Shown here piece by piece: positions 6,321 through 13,656 of a stretch of 13,656 nt of DNA. Source of the stretch: Chloroflexota bacterium (GTDB lineage Bacteria > Chloroflexota > Dehalococcoidia > JACQTR01). A program made the position numbers and the translations under genes. The notes under the pieces are model-generated. The model was not told the origin of the DNA, searched no databases, and worked only from the letters and a program-made list of their open reading frames with translations. How positions within the stretch are numbered: the first letter of the stretch is position 1; every line of letters begins with the position of its first letter. The stretch lies in assembly GCA_016210705.1 (NCBI GenBank), contig JACQTR010000056.1, positions 1 through 13,656 on the forward strand, written 5' to 3'.

Positions 6321-6784
6321 TGGAGTGCGCTCGCCATCCAGGAGTAGAAACCTACCTCCGTTGCGGCAAATGCGGCCAACCTATTTGTCTTAAATGCACC
6401 ATTCAAACACCGGTAGGTGCTCGCTGCCCCGCTTGTGCACGCCTTCAACCTTTGCCCACTTATCAGGTATCTTTACTCTACTATGTAAGGGCTGCTGGGG
6501 CGGGCATCTTCATGGGTGTGGCTAGCGGTATTTTTTGGGGGATCCTAAGCCCAGCTTTACCAATTTTCTACTTCAATCTTCTTGTAGCCCTTGGCCTTGG
6601 GTACGCCGTAGGCGAGGTAATATCCCTCTCTGTTAACCGCAAAAGGGGTCGAGGCTTGCAAGTCATAGCCGGAGCCTGTATGCTGATAAGCTATGTCATT
6701 GGTCAAGGGTTCATCTCGATAACCGTCTTAGACTTACTTGTTTTGGCCGTTGCCATTTTTATGGCCACGGAGAGGCTCCATTAA
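6320..6784 (+). CDS. B-box/zinc-ribbon membrane protein, function unknown
   Basis: A 154-residue protein. The ATG at 6320 shares one base with the upstream TAA (TAATG) and has GGGAAG six bases upstream; the frame is open further back to 6074, but that stretch is the GT26 gene read in another frame. Residues 3-39 hold eight potential zinc ligands (C3, H6, C15, C18, C23, C26, C36, C39) in a B-box-like CxxH...CxxC...CxxC...CxxC pattern, enough for two zinc ions. Residues 58-150 are hydrophobic and fit four membrane segments (about 58-77, 79-103, 113-131, 133-150) with a basic loop at 106-111 (NRKRGR) that should face the cytosol. Similar zinc heads precede rhomboid proteases and other membrane domains in bacteria, but no protease motif is seen here. 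Its place between a membrane-associated glycosyltransferase and a sugar kinase suggests a membrane-linked accessory role (inference). Confidence 0.8.
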   Translation: MECARHPGVETYLRCGKCGQPICLKCTIQTPVGARCPACARLQPLPTYQVSLLYYVRAAGAGIFMGVASGIFWGILSPALPIFYFNLLVALGLGYAVGEVISLSVNRKRGRGLQVIAGACMLISYVIGQGFISITVLDLLVLAVAIFMATERLH

Positions 6785-6797
6785 GAAGAGGTAAAGC

Positions 6798-7817
6798 ATG
6801 AAGGAGCTCCTGGGTTGGTTGTCGCGATTGGTGGGGAAAAAGGTATTGGTGGTGGGTGACTTATGCTTGGATGAGTACATCATTGGTCAAGCCCAGCGCC
6901 TTAGCCGTGAGGCACCTGTCCCCGTTTTGGAGTTTCAGAGACGCTTCACCGTACCTGGGGCTGCGGCCAACCCTGCCCTAAACATTCAAGCTCTAGGGGG
7001 TGAAGCCCTAGTGGTGGGTACTGTAGGCGATGATATGGCTGGATACACCTTGCGCCAACATTTGGAGGAAAAGGGCATCCCCGCTCGAGGGATCATCATC
7101 GATGCTTCACGTCCTACCACCGTTAAGACTCGAGTCTTGGCCGAGGTAAGCCTTCATTTTCCACAGCAGATGGTACGCCTCGATCACCAGGAGCGTGGCC
7201 CTTTGAATCATGGAGTGAGAGATCAAATTGTGACTTGCTGCCGCGAGAGCTTTGCGGATGTAGATGCCATCCTAGTCTCTGATTACAAAAGTGGGGTGGT
7301 AGAAAGGGATCTGATAACCGCTCTGCTTCCCTTGGCTAAAGCGCAAGGTAAAATCATCACTGTAGATTCTCAGGGTGACCTTTTCAAATTTAAAGGTTTT
7401 ACCCTGATCAAATGCAATCAAAGCGATGCCGAGTCTACCCTCCGCCGCTCTCTAAATGACGTGGCGAGCTTTAAGCGTTGGGGACAGAACTTGCAAAGAC
7501 GGCTGGCTACTTCGGCCATGGTTATTACCAAGGGTAGCGATGGGATGTCTTTCATCGATGATCAAGGAAACTATGCCCATATTCCTGCTACTAATCGTAG
7601 CGAGGTCTTTGACGTAACTGGCGCTGGTGACACCGTCATCGCTACCCTTACCTTGGCCTTGGCCGCTGAAGTTCCCCTATTGGCTGCTACCCACCTAGCC
7701 AACTACGCTGCTGGGTTGGTGGTGCGCAAGCTAGGTAATGCTGCCCCGACCCAAGAGGAAATAAAAAAGGCTATTCTATTGGACAATGATACGGAAGAAG
7801 AACCAAGCAGCTATTAA
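6798..7817 (+). CDS. PfkB-family kinase, D-glycero-beta-D-manno-heptose-7-phosphate kinase (HldA/HldE N-domain)-like
   Basis: A 339-residue ribokinase-fold kinase. The opening 'KKVLVVGDLCLDEYIIGQAQRLSREAPVPVLEF' is characteristic of the heptose-7-phosphate kinase half of HldE (RfaE), where the enzyme phosphorylates C1 of D-glycero-D-manno-heptose 7-phosphate on the way to activated heptose. The catalytic anion-hole motif DVTGAGDT is complete (GAGD 275-278; D278 the base), and 'ITKGSDGM' and 'LVSDYKSGVV' fit the family. The substrate-side signature reads PGAAANPALNI, where GGAANxAxN is usual, so the second glycine is alanine. The cytidylyltransferase-like half of HldE is absent, making it a stand-alone HldA-type protein, and no isomerase, bisphosphatase or nucleotidyltransferase of the pathway lies in the window. 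The ribosome site GAAGAGG precedes the ATG. Another sugar-phosphate substrate is possible. Confidence 0.8.
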   Translation: MKELLGWLSRLVGKKVLVVGDLCLDEYIIGQAQRLSREAPVPVLEFQRRFTVPGAAANPALNIQALGGEALVVGTVGDDMAGYTLRQHLEEKGIPARGIIIDASRPTTVKTRVLAEVSLHFPQQMVRLDHQERGPLNHGVRDQIVTCCRESFADVDAILVSDYKSGVVERDLITALLPLAKAQGKIITVDSQGDLFKFKGFTLIKCNQSDAESTLRRSLNDVASFKRWGQNLQRRLATSAMVITKGSDGMSFIDDQGNYAHIPATNRSEVFDVTGAGDTVIATLTLALAAEVPLLAATHLANYAAGLVVRKLGNAAPTQEEIKKAILLDNDTEEEPSSY

Positions 7818-7842
7818 GCCATGCTATTGAGGGAGGCGTATC

Positions 7843-8814
7843 GTGAAAAGAACTAGGCTATGCGACATTTTAGATATCGAATATCCGATCATCCAGGGTG
7901 GCATGACCCTTATCGCTAACGCCGAGCTGGCGGCTGCAGTTTCTAACGCTGGAGGTTTGGGTATCATTGCTGCTAACGTGGGCTCGGCCCGCCTCAGCTA
8001 CACCGGAAATCTAGCGGAGGCTTTAAGACAGGAGATCCATTTGGCCCAAAGCCTCACTGATAAACCCTTCGGTGTCAACTACCCCATCGGCGAGACAGAA
8101 AGGCGAGAGCTGTTGGAGGTTGCGGTGGCTGAAAAGGTTAAGGTGGTCACCACTTCAGCGGGCAGCCCATCTCTATACACCAAATTTTTTAAGGACGCCG
8201 GCATCAAGGTCCTCCACGTAGTGGCCTCGGTGCGCCATGCTAAGAAAGCAGAGGCCGAGGGGGTAGATGCTGTCATTGCTGAGGGTTATGAGGCCGGGGG
8301 GCATAATGGTCTCGATGAGCTACCAACCATGGTTTTACTTCCTCAGGTGGTTGATGCCGTATTCATACCTGTAGTGGCGGCTGGAGGTATTGCCGATGCC
8401 CGAGGCGTGGTGGCTGCTCTGGCCCTGGGCGCCGAAGGCGTTCAAATGGGCACCCGCTTCGTAGCCACCACCGAGTGCCTGGCCCATCCGAGATTCAAAG
8501 AGGCTGTAGTTCGGGCCAGCGATACCGACACTGTGATTTGGGGGCGAAGGTTGGGCCCGACGCGGACCCTAAAAAATAAAAAAACGTTCAAAATACTAGA
8601 GTTGGAAGCCTTGGAAGACTCAGCTGGGGAGCTGCAAGAGGTTGTGGGTAATGAAGGAACTCGGCAAGGCCATGTGGAGGGCGACTTAGAAAATGGCATG
8701 CTTGATTGTGGGGCCGTCGCTGGGCTGGTAAAGGACATAATCAGTGCCGGAGAGGTCGTCCGCCGCATCGTAGCCGAGGTACCCTACGTTTTGGCCTCCC
8801 TTCAACAATCCTAA
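7843..8814 (+). CDS. Nitronate monooxygenase / FabK-like FMN flavoprotein
   Basis: A 323-residue FMN-binding TIM-barrel protein. It starts at GTG 7843 with GGGAGG (7831-7836) six bases upstream. 'YPIIQGGMTLIAN', 'AVSNAGGLGIIAAN' and 'KPFGVNYPI' form the N-terminal half. 'VIAEGYEAGGHNGLDELPTMVLLPQVVDAV' carries H154, the position of the catalytic histidine in this superfamily. 'PVVAAGGIADARGVVAALALGAEGVQMGTRF' is the phosphate-binding part. Family members either oxidise nitronates with O2 or reduce enoyl-ACP with NAD(P)H (FabK); sequence motifs alone do not separate these, and annotated nitropropane dioxygenases are often uncharacterised. It follows the kinase at 25 bases and may be in the same transcript, though no functional link with sugar metabolism is evident. 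It may relate to the lipid side, as an acyl-CoA dehydrogenase lies on the opposite strand. Confidence 0.85.
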   Translation: MKRTRLCDILDIEYPIIQGGMTLIANAELAAAVSNAGGLGIIAANVGSARLSYTGNLAEALRQEIHLAQSLTDKPFGVNYPIGETERRELLEVAVAEKVKVVTTSAGSPSLYTKFFKDAGIKVLHVVASVRHAKKAEAEGVDAVIAEGYEAGGHNGLDELPTMVLLPQVVDAVFIPVVAAGGIADARGVVAALALGAEGVQMGTRFVATTECLAHPRFKEAVVRASDTDTVIWGRRLGPTRTLKNKKTFKILELEALEDSAGELQEVVGNEGTRQGHVEGDLENGMLDCGAVAGLVKDIISAGEVVRRIVAEVPYVLASLQQS

Positions 8815-8819
8815 GGGTC

Positions 8820-8897
8820 GGCAGCTAGTAATACCATCCGGCCTTACGCCTTTAATGCGATGAGTCATAAGGAAAGAAATGCTGCCAAAATTTTCTC
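8820..8897. terminator. Nested dyad between convergent operons, possible bidirectional terminator
   Basis: GGCAGC (8820-8825) pairs with GCTGCC (8881-8886), enclosing CCTTA (8842-8846) with TAAGG (8868-8872) and CGC (8847-8849) with GCG (8857-8859). The outer stem is followed by AAAATTTT (8887-8894). It lies between two convergent gene ends, where a terminator is expected. The outer loop is long and the T-tract short, so efficiency is doubtful. Confidence 0.25.
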
Positions 8898-8917
8898 TGG
8901 CCCATCGATCCTGTCGT

Positions 8918-9079
8918 CTAATGCGGGCCGTGAATGAGCATGGGCAAACAACCAGCGCAAACCCATTGCTCTTGACCTCGATAAATAAAGGGCAGTAGAG
9001 GGCGCACCTCGCTAGTACAATTACAGTGGATGCACCTTTTTTCTTGTTTGCCTTGTTCTGCCCTCTCCATGCTGGTCAT
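8918..9079 (-). CDS. Small CxxC/CxxC zinc-binding protein, function unknown
   Basis: A 53-residue protein with two CxxC pairs, C16-I-H-C19 and C41-A-G-C44, spaced 21 residues apart like a zinc ribbon. Between them lies 'EVRPLLPFIYRGQEQWV' and after them 'LPMLIHG'. I recall similar small proteins (CIHC...FxYRG...WVCxxCLPxLIHG) as conserved hypotheticals, so I think this is a real gene. The frame is open back to a TTG at 9154; ATG 9145 and ATG 9079 are other choices. I chose 9079 because AAGGAGA lies 13 bases upstream and the recognisable part begins after it, but the start is uncertain. It is downstream of alanine racemase on the same strand and probably shares its transcript. Function unknown; zinc binding is inferred from the cysteines. 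Confidence 0.7.
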   Translation of the reverse strand: MTSMERAEQGKQEKRCIHCNCTSEVRPLLPFIYRGQEQWVCAGCLPMLIHGPH

Positions 9080-9166
9080 ATATAAAGTTCTGTCTCCTTC
9101 TCTGATGTTTAAGGATAAACAGTTACTGCTACCAATGCTTGACATTAATCGCAAAGAAAGCAGTAT

Positions 9167-10342
9167 TTACTTTTCCAGCTCCTCTTTGTAGCCCTTCTCC
9201 TCAACTAGGGTCTGAACATGAACCACCTGACCGGCTTTGAAATACACCCGCGGCACCCTGGCCCCTATGCCACAAAAAACCTCGTAACTGATGGTATCCG
9301 CTATGGCGGCCACCTCCTCCACAGTGATCTCTTCGTCCCCTTGACGGCCGATAATCACCACCTCATCATCTACCTCTGCCTCGGGGATGACCGTTACATC
9401 TGCAATGCTTTGATCCATACAAACCCGCCCCACAATGGGTGCTCGTCGCCCTCGAATAAGGACCGAACCTTTGTTAGATAAGCAACGCTGGAGCCCATCG
9501 GCATAGCCGCAAGGGACGAGCGCTATCCGGGTAGGTTGGGTGGCCACCCAGGTTCGGCCATAGCTAACCGAGTCGCCGGGTGCCAACTCATAGAGACGGG
9601 CGAGGCGCGCCTTAATGCTTAAGGCTGGCTTTAATAAAACCGTTCGCCCTACATGGTGAGATGGATAAGATCCGTAGATGCTGATTCCAGGGCGCGCCAT
9701 ATCTAGGCCCATATCTGGTAAATCCAGGATGGCGGCACTATTAGCCACGTGGCGTATCGGGATCCAGGGCAAACGCCGCGATACCGACGTAAAAATCTCA
9801 TACTGACGCCAGGTATAGCCTTTATCCGCCTCATCGGCTACGGCGAAATGGGTATATAAGCCCTCGACCCAAAGCCCAGGAAGGGCTCGCAGAAATTCAG
9901 CAAAAGGCACTACCTCCTCAGGGGATAAGCCGAATCTACCCATTCCCGTCTCCACCTTTACGTGGACAGAGGTAACCACCCCTCTTTGAGTGGAGAATCG
10001 GGCCAAAGCAAAAGCCAATTGTTGGCTACTAACGGTTGGGGTTAAGCCGTTGGTTACCACCTTCTCCGCCTCCCACACTGGCGTATAACTCATAATAAGG
10101 ATGGGGGCCTGGATTCCCGCCCTCCGCAGTTGAACCCCCTCATCAGCACAAGCGACTCCCAAGCGTCGTGCTCCTGCCTCCAAAACAGCTTGTGAAACGG
10201 CTATAGCGCCATGGCCATAGCCGTTGGCCTTGACCACGGCCAGAAGCTCAGTACGTACCCCCAACTGCCGTCGCAATTCCTGGACGTTATGGGCGATGGC
10301 GTCCAAGTCTATCTCTGCCCACAAAGGTCTGCCCTGCCACAT
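9167..10342 (-). CDS. alr: Alanine racemase
   Basis: A PLP-dependent fold-type III racemase that interconverts L- and D-alanine in the cytosol, supplying D-Ala for peptidoglycan. From ATG 10342 it is 391 residues, close to the usual length, and begins 'WQGRPLWAEIDLDAIAHNV' as the family does. The PLP lysine is K38 in 'VVKANGYGHG', and the second catalytic base is Y261 in 'VSYGRTW'. Other family stretches are 'KVETGMGRFGL', 'HVANSAAILDLP', 'ARPGISIYG', 'CGYADGLQR' and 'GRVCMDQ'. A TTG at 10399 would add 19 residues and has AGAGGT about 11 bases upstream, overlapping the stop of the preceding gene; GGAGA sits 10 bases before ATG 10342. I prefer the ATG by family comparison. It directly follows the GT39-like gene on the same strand and is probably co-transcribed with it. 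Confidence 0.95.
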   Translation of the reverse strand: MWQGRPLWAEIDLDAIAHNVQELRRQLGVRTELLAVVKANGYGHGAIAVSQAVLEAGARRLGVACADEGVQLRRAGIQAPILIMSYTPVWEAEKVVTNGLTPTVSSQQLAFALARFSTQRGVVTSVHVKVETGMGRFGLSPEEVVPFAEFLRALPGLWVEGLYTHFAVADEADKGYTWRQYEIFTSVSRRLPWIPIRHVANSAAILDLPDMGLDMARPGISIYGSYPSHHVGRTVLLKPALSIKARLARLYELAPGDSVSYGRTWVATQPTRIALVPCGYADGLQRCLSNKGSVLIRGRRAPIVGRVCMDQSIADVTVIPEAEVDDEVVIIGRQGDEEITVEEVAAIADTISYEVFCGIGARVPRVYFKAGQVVHVQTLVEEKGYKEELEK

Positions 10343-10414
10343 GGTCTTTGGTTCTCCAAAACTTTCTGGCAGTCTAGCATTGACCCTAACGGGTGTCAAG
10401 ATTACGGATTACCT

Positions 10415-12376
10415 CTAATCAGCACCTGGAGCCGCGGCAGGAAGAACTTCGAGAGCGCCAATGGTGTTGTCTCCATTCACCACCTTCAAGCGCTCTCCTG
10501 TTTTATTTGAATAGAGACCAACCTTAACGGTGTAATTTCCGGGTGGTGCGCCCACCGGCACCCGAGGGGCAGCGACGCTCATCGCCATATCTCCCACCTT
10601 CCAGTGGGGGGTCTGCAAACCCCTGGTATTGAAAAGCAGTCGATCGTCTTGGCCTACCATCAGGCCTTGAGAATTATAAATGTGAATATAGACTTTTAGG
10701 TCGTCATCGATTTTGGCTACGGAGCGCCAGCGCAGCGTTATCCAAGGCCGCTCGCCTGCTCTTAACTTATTTCTTCCTCCCTCAACCTCAAGAGCTGACC
10801 CTTCAAGGATAACCTGGTCTCCGAAGGAGACATAAATAGGCTTTAAAGAGCCTAGCGAGAATTGTGCGTTTGGAGGGAAAGCATACCAAATGGCTTCGTA
10901 GTCTCCAGAGCGGAGGGCTCCCTCCTGAAAACCGTATTTTTCTAACATGAAGGGGACTGCCTGCCAGGGGTCAATAGTATAGGATAGGGTTTTCCAGGAA
11001 ACATAGAAGATTCGTCTCTTACTTTGGGCTTGCTGATTTAGTTCCTGGTCGACCTTATCTATCTTAGGCGCAAAGGTAAACGCTGGCGCTATTCCTCGGT
11101 AATAATATATGTAGGGATATGGAGTTTGCCACAAAATCACGTCATCTTTATTTACCTCCTGGCTGAGGTAATGAACTAACGGCCGGACGTCTCCCAAACC
11201 TAAGGTAGGATCATCCCAATAATGATAGAGACCCAAGCCGAGGATGGACAGGAGAAGGATCCCTGCCACAAGGGCCATGGGGCGCCACCATTGCCACAGA
11301 GTGACCAAAAACATTGCCTGGAGCAAGTAAAGAGCGGGAGTAGCTACTATAAGGTAGCGCGGAAGGAAAAATGGCTTAAATTGGAGAAACAAAATAAAGG
11401 CCACCAGCGGGATAAAAAGGTAACAAAGCAAAAAAGCCAGAGCCCAATTGTTGCGTCTCCTGGCTAACACTGCGATAACCCCAACCAAGAAAAAACCAAG
11501 GGTAAAACCAAGAAGGGGTGGGAGGGGTCCGATATTCATCCCTAGGCCCCAATGGAAAGCGCCCCAAATCTCTTTAAGCACCCAACTCAGAGAACGCAGG
11601 GTCATACCGCCATAGCCATAGCCCTGCAACTGGGTTGTGGCGGTGCCCAGCCAGGGTAGATAAAGGAGCAACACCGCTGCCTGGCTGAAGAGCCATCGTC
11701 TCGCGAAAGGCAAGGGTTGTAAGCCAGCGCTCGCTGTTGAGGTTACCGTCGTTAATGGTCGCAACCTCGCCGACAGGACCCAAGCAAAAACGAAGAAATT
11801 CTGAAAGAGCACCACCAAGGCCGGGAAATAATCCACGTACAAGGCGAGGGCAGTGATCATTATGTAAGCTAACCACAGGTGTAGAGAGGATGGGCGATGG
11901 CGCAGAAGCTTAAGAAATAAATAGGTAGAGGCTAACCCCAACAGGGTCTCCAGAGAATACATCCTTAGTTCCCGGCTGTAAAGAACCCACATTGGGGAGA
12001 GGGCACCCAAGACTGCGGCCACCAAAGCTGGCCTTTCCCCTAAAAGAAAGCGGGCCACTCGGTAAAGGAGGACGATTAAAAGGATACCGAAAATTAATGC
12101 GGGGAAACGGCTGGCAAACTCGCCTTTACCTGCCAGAGGCTCCCAAAAATGGAGGAGATAATAGTAAAGAGGAGGATGAATACCCCCGGCTGTGGTTTGG
12201 GTTATCTGGGGCAAGCCTTTGACGGCGGTCTCGATAGTGACTGCCTCATCATACCATAAGCCCTGCTTGCCCAGTTGATAAACCCTAAGGCCAAAAGCGA
12301 ACCCTAGGAGCAGAATCAACCCCAGTCGTTGGATTATTGGATTTCTTATGTCGAAGCCCAATCCTACGCTGATCAA
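10415..12376 (-). CDS. GT39/ArnT-like membrane glycosyltransferase with C-terminal beta domain
   Basis: A 653-residue integral membrane protein of the PMT/ArnT superfamily (GT-C fold), whose members use a polyprenyl-phosphate sugar on the outer face of the membrane. The N-terminal loop after the first membrane helix has the acidic pair D43-E44 in LWYDEAVT, the catalytic position of GT-C enzymes, followed by 'GGIHPPLYYYLLHFW' (HPP). About ten further hydrophobic stretches run to residue ~390, then a soluble part with 'DVRPLVHYLSQEVNKDDVILWQ'. The last ~150 residues (about 505-650) form a separate beta-rich region ('ITLRWRSVAKIDDDLKVYIHIYN', 'GNYTVKVGLYS') resembling a sugar-binding or immunoglobulin-like domain. 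The only start codon is TTG at 12376; the frame has no ATG back to the upstream stop and no good ribosome site at the usual distance, so the start is uncertain. Sugar and acceptor (lipid, glycan or protein) are unknown. Confidence 0.88.
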   Translation of the reverse strand: MISVGLGFDIRNPIIQRLGLILLLGFAFGLRVYQLGKQGLWYDEAVTIETAVKGLPQITQTTAGGIHPPLYYYLLHFWEPLAGKGEFASRFPALIFGILLIVLLYRVARFLLGERPALVAAVLGALSPMWVLYSRELRMYSLETLLGLASTYLFLKLLRHRPSSLHLWLAYIMITALALYVDYFPALVVLFQNFFVFAWVLSARLRPLTTVTSTASAGLQPLPFARRWLFSQAAVLLLYLPWLGTATTQLQGYGYGGMTLRSLSWVLKEIWGAFHWGLGMNIGPLPPLLGFTLGFFLVGVIAVLARRRNNWALAFLLCYLFIPLVAFILFLQFKPFFLPRYLIVATPALYLLQAMFLVTLWQWWRPMALVAGILLLSILGLGLYHYWDDPTLGLGDVRPLVHYLSQEVNKDDVILWQTPYPYIYYYRGIAPAFTFAPKIDKVDQELNQQAQSKRRIFYVSWKTLSYTIDPWQAVPFMLEKYGFQEGALRSGDYEAIWYAFPPNAQFSLGSLKPIYVSFGDQVILEGSALEVEGGRNKLRAGERPWITLRWRSVAKIDDDLKVYIHIYNSQGLMVGQDDRLLFNTRGLQTPHWKVGDMAMSVAAPRVPVGAPPGNYTVKVGLYSNKTGERLKVVNGDNTIGALEVLPAAAPGAD

Positions 12377-12398
12377 GCTTTTGGCCGCCGGGGCTAAC

Positions 12399-12428
12399 CT
12401 ATTCCCGACCCTCCTGTGTCACTGTCAT
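12399..12428 (-). other. Possible 9-residue leader ORF containing an orphan ribosome site
   Basis: Within the 148-base gap between the acyl-CoA dehydrogenase and the GT39-like gene, ATG at 12428 opens a 9-residue frame (MTVTQEGRE, TAG at 12401-12399). The frame contains a strong AGGAGGG, yet no ATG, GTG or TTG lies at the normal distance after it; the next possible start of the GT39-like gene (TTG 12376) is over 30 bases away. A TAAAAT box lies a few bases upstream on the minus strand. Significance is uncertain. Confidence 0.2.
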
Positions 12429-12524
12429 TCGCTAAAGGATTTTATTCAGGATAGAGACCGTATCGCCTCGTTCCGTCCCCCACGTCCCCCTTTGCAGCGT
12501 CATTCCCAGGGCGGCTTATGATCC

Positions 12525-13656
12525 CTAAGCAAACGCCCTAATGCCCAAAGTATCACGGCCTATGATTAGCTTTTGAATCTGGGATGTGCCTTCATAAAGA
12601 GTAAGCCCCATAGCGTCTCGAAGGTAGCGTTCAACGGGGTATTCGTCCGAGTAGCCATAGCCGCCGTGGACCTGTATAGCCAGCTTTGTCACTCGCATAG
12701 CCGTCTCTGCTGCATAATACTTAGCCATAGCGGCTTCCTTGGTGTAGGATTGTCCTTTGTTTCTAAGGTGTGCCGCGCGTAGGACAAGAAACCTAGCTGC
12801 CTCTGTTTCAACTGTCATATCAACAATCATGTCTTGTATCAATTGATAGCTGCCGATGGGTTTGCCAAACTGCTTCCGATCCTGAGCATATTTAATACTG
12901 GCATCAATTGCGGCTTGGCTTATACCTACGCAGGCTGCCGCCGTGCTCATGCGTCCGCAATCGAGACCATACATGGCTATCCTAAAACCGTCGCCAACCT
13001 GGCCGATGAGGTTTTCCGCCGGTACTTGGCAGTCTTCGAAAATAAGCTCCGCAGTGTTGGATGCGTGTAATCCCATTTTTCCGTGGATGTCTCGACTGGA
13101 GAAACCTGGCATTCCTCTCTCTACCAAAAAGGCAGCAATGCCGCGGTAGCCTTTGCTCCTATCCGTCTGAGCGATAACCAGGGCCAGGTCGGCTATACCC
13201 CCGTTGGAGATCCACATCTTGGCGCCATTAAGTATCCAGTGGTCGCCTTTTTGCACCGCGTTGGTCTCTATACTGGCAGCATCGCTCCCTACATTGGGTT
13301 CGGTAAGAGCAAAGCATCCCAAAAGCTCACCCTTAGTGGTCTTAGGGAAGTACTTCTTTTTCTGTTCCTCGCTCATCCACTGGAGCAAGGATAATTGAAA
13401 AAGAGAGGTGTGCACTGTCAGCGCGGTGGTGAAGACTGAGGCAGAAGCATAAGCAATCTCTTCACAGATAAGAACGTAAGCGATATTGTCGACTCCGCCC
13501 CCGCCGTACTCCTCAGGTACGGGTGCGGCTAGCAAACCTAGCGGCCCCATCTTTTTGATAGTTTCAGCACGATAATACTCATTGCGATCGTCTTCCGCGG
13601 CCACGGGGATAATCTCACGTTGAGCGAAGTCCCTGGCCAGGTTGCGGAACATAAGC
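12525..13656 (-). CDS. Acyl-CoA dehydrogenase, N-terminus cut by the window edge
   Basis: An FAD-dependent enzyme that oxidises acyl-CoA to enoyl-CoA and passes electrons to electron-transfer flavoprotein. 376 residues are visible, starting ...LMFRNLARDFAQREIIPVA, which normally lies about ten residues from the start, so only the very N-terminus is missing. Signature 1 is 'GCFALTEPNVGSDAASI' and the middle domain has 'GDHWILNGAKMWISNG', where flavin and substrate bind. Signature 2 includes 'IQVHGGYGYSDEYPVERYLRDA', followed by the catalytic glutamate in 'LYEGTSQIQKLIIGR' (E354 counted from the first Met in the window). Length and motifs fit short-chain or butyryl-CoA dehydrogenases (Acd/BCD type) rather than very-long-chain ones; exact substrate unknown. 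It is upstream of the GT39-like gene on the same strand with a 148-base gap, so shared transcription is uncertain. Confidence 0.95.
   Translation of the reverse strand, partial: LMFRNLARDFAQREIIPVAAEDDRNEYYRAETIKKMGPLGLLAAPVPEEYGGGGVDNIAYVLICEEIAYASASVFTTALTVHTSLFQLSLLQWMSEEQKKKYFPKTTKGELLGCFALTEPNVGSDAASIETNAVQKGDHWILNGAKMWISNGGIADLALVIAQTDRSKGYRGIAAFLVERGMPGFSSRDIHGKMGLHASNTAELIFEDCQVPAENLIGQVGDGFRIAMYGLDCGRMSTAAACVGISQAAIDASIKYAQDRKQFGKPIGSYQLIQDMIVDMTVETEAARFLVLRAAHLRNKGQSYTKEAAMAKYYAAETAMRVTKLAIQVHGGYGYSDEYPVERYLRDAMGLTLYEGTSQIQKLIIGRDTLGIRAFA

Noticed and set aside
8442..8768. 108-codon open frame on the minus strand
   Set aside because: It lies wholly inside the flavoprotein gene, is Ser/Pro/Thr-rich as expected of an antisense shadow, and has no recognisable motif.
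8899..8929. GGCCC/GGGCC dyad at the 3' end of the small zinc protein as a terminator
   Set aside because: Five base pairs around a 21-base loop, partly inside the coding region, with no clean T-tract.
1..13656. CRISPR array, tRNA/rRNA, insertion sequence, phage or toxin-antitoxin genes
   Set aside because: No regularly spaced repeats, cloverleaf-like segments, transposase or integrase motifs, or paired small genes were seen on either strand.

Overview
The window is a compact bacterial segment of nearly all-coding DNA, apparently chromosomal. Its largest theme is surface-glycan synthesis. The taxon is an inference: small zinc-finger proteins, a polytopic GT39-like transferase with an extra C-terminal beta domain, and heptosyltransferase-type GT9 enzymes beside a short-chain-type acyl-CoA dehydrogenase together resemble Chloroflexota (Anaerolineae- or Dehalococcoidia-like). 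No rRNA or marker gene is present to prove it. I see no tRNA, rRNA, CRISPR array, insertion sequence or phage gene.

Layout, plus strand. 1-369 is the 3' end of a HAD-superfamily phosphatase. 432-3779 is a tight, overlapping run of three glycosyltransferases in the order GT9, GT4, GT9. The second joint is an ATGA overlap. A 212-base gap at 3780-3991 is rich in short palindromes and leads to an AAA+ ATPase of the winged-helix/MoxR-like type (3992-5464). A 100-base gap then ends in a perfect TATAAT placed so that transcription should start on the ATG of a WecG/TagA/CpsF (GT26) transferase, which suggests a leaderless mRNA. That gene overlaps a small membrane protein with a double-zinc B-box-like head. 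A PfkB/HldA-like heptose-7-phosphate kinase and a nitronate monooxygenase/FabK-like flavoprotein follow at short spacing.

Layout, minus strand, converging on the first block near 8815-8917. Read in the direction of transcription, these are an acyl-CoA dehydrogenase cut by the window edge (12525-13656), a GT39/ArnT-like membrane glycosyltransferase (10415-12376), alanine racemase (9167-10342) and a 53-residue CxxC/CxxC protein (8918-9079).

How the genes may work together (inference): the kinase could feed activated heptose or a related sugar to the two GT9 enzymes. The GT4 and GT26 enzymes would add further residues, and the GT39-like protein would use a lipid-linked sugar outside the membrane. 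Alanine racemase supplies D-alanine for peptidoglycan. The other heptose-pathway enzymes (isomerase, bisphosphatase, nucleotidyltransferase) are not in the window. No clearly novel defence or mobile system is visible. The most distinctive points are the leaderless promoter, an 11-codon reading frame overlapping the ATPase start, the palindromes ahead of that ATPase, and the two small zinc-binding proteins.
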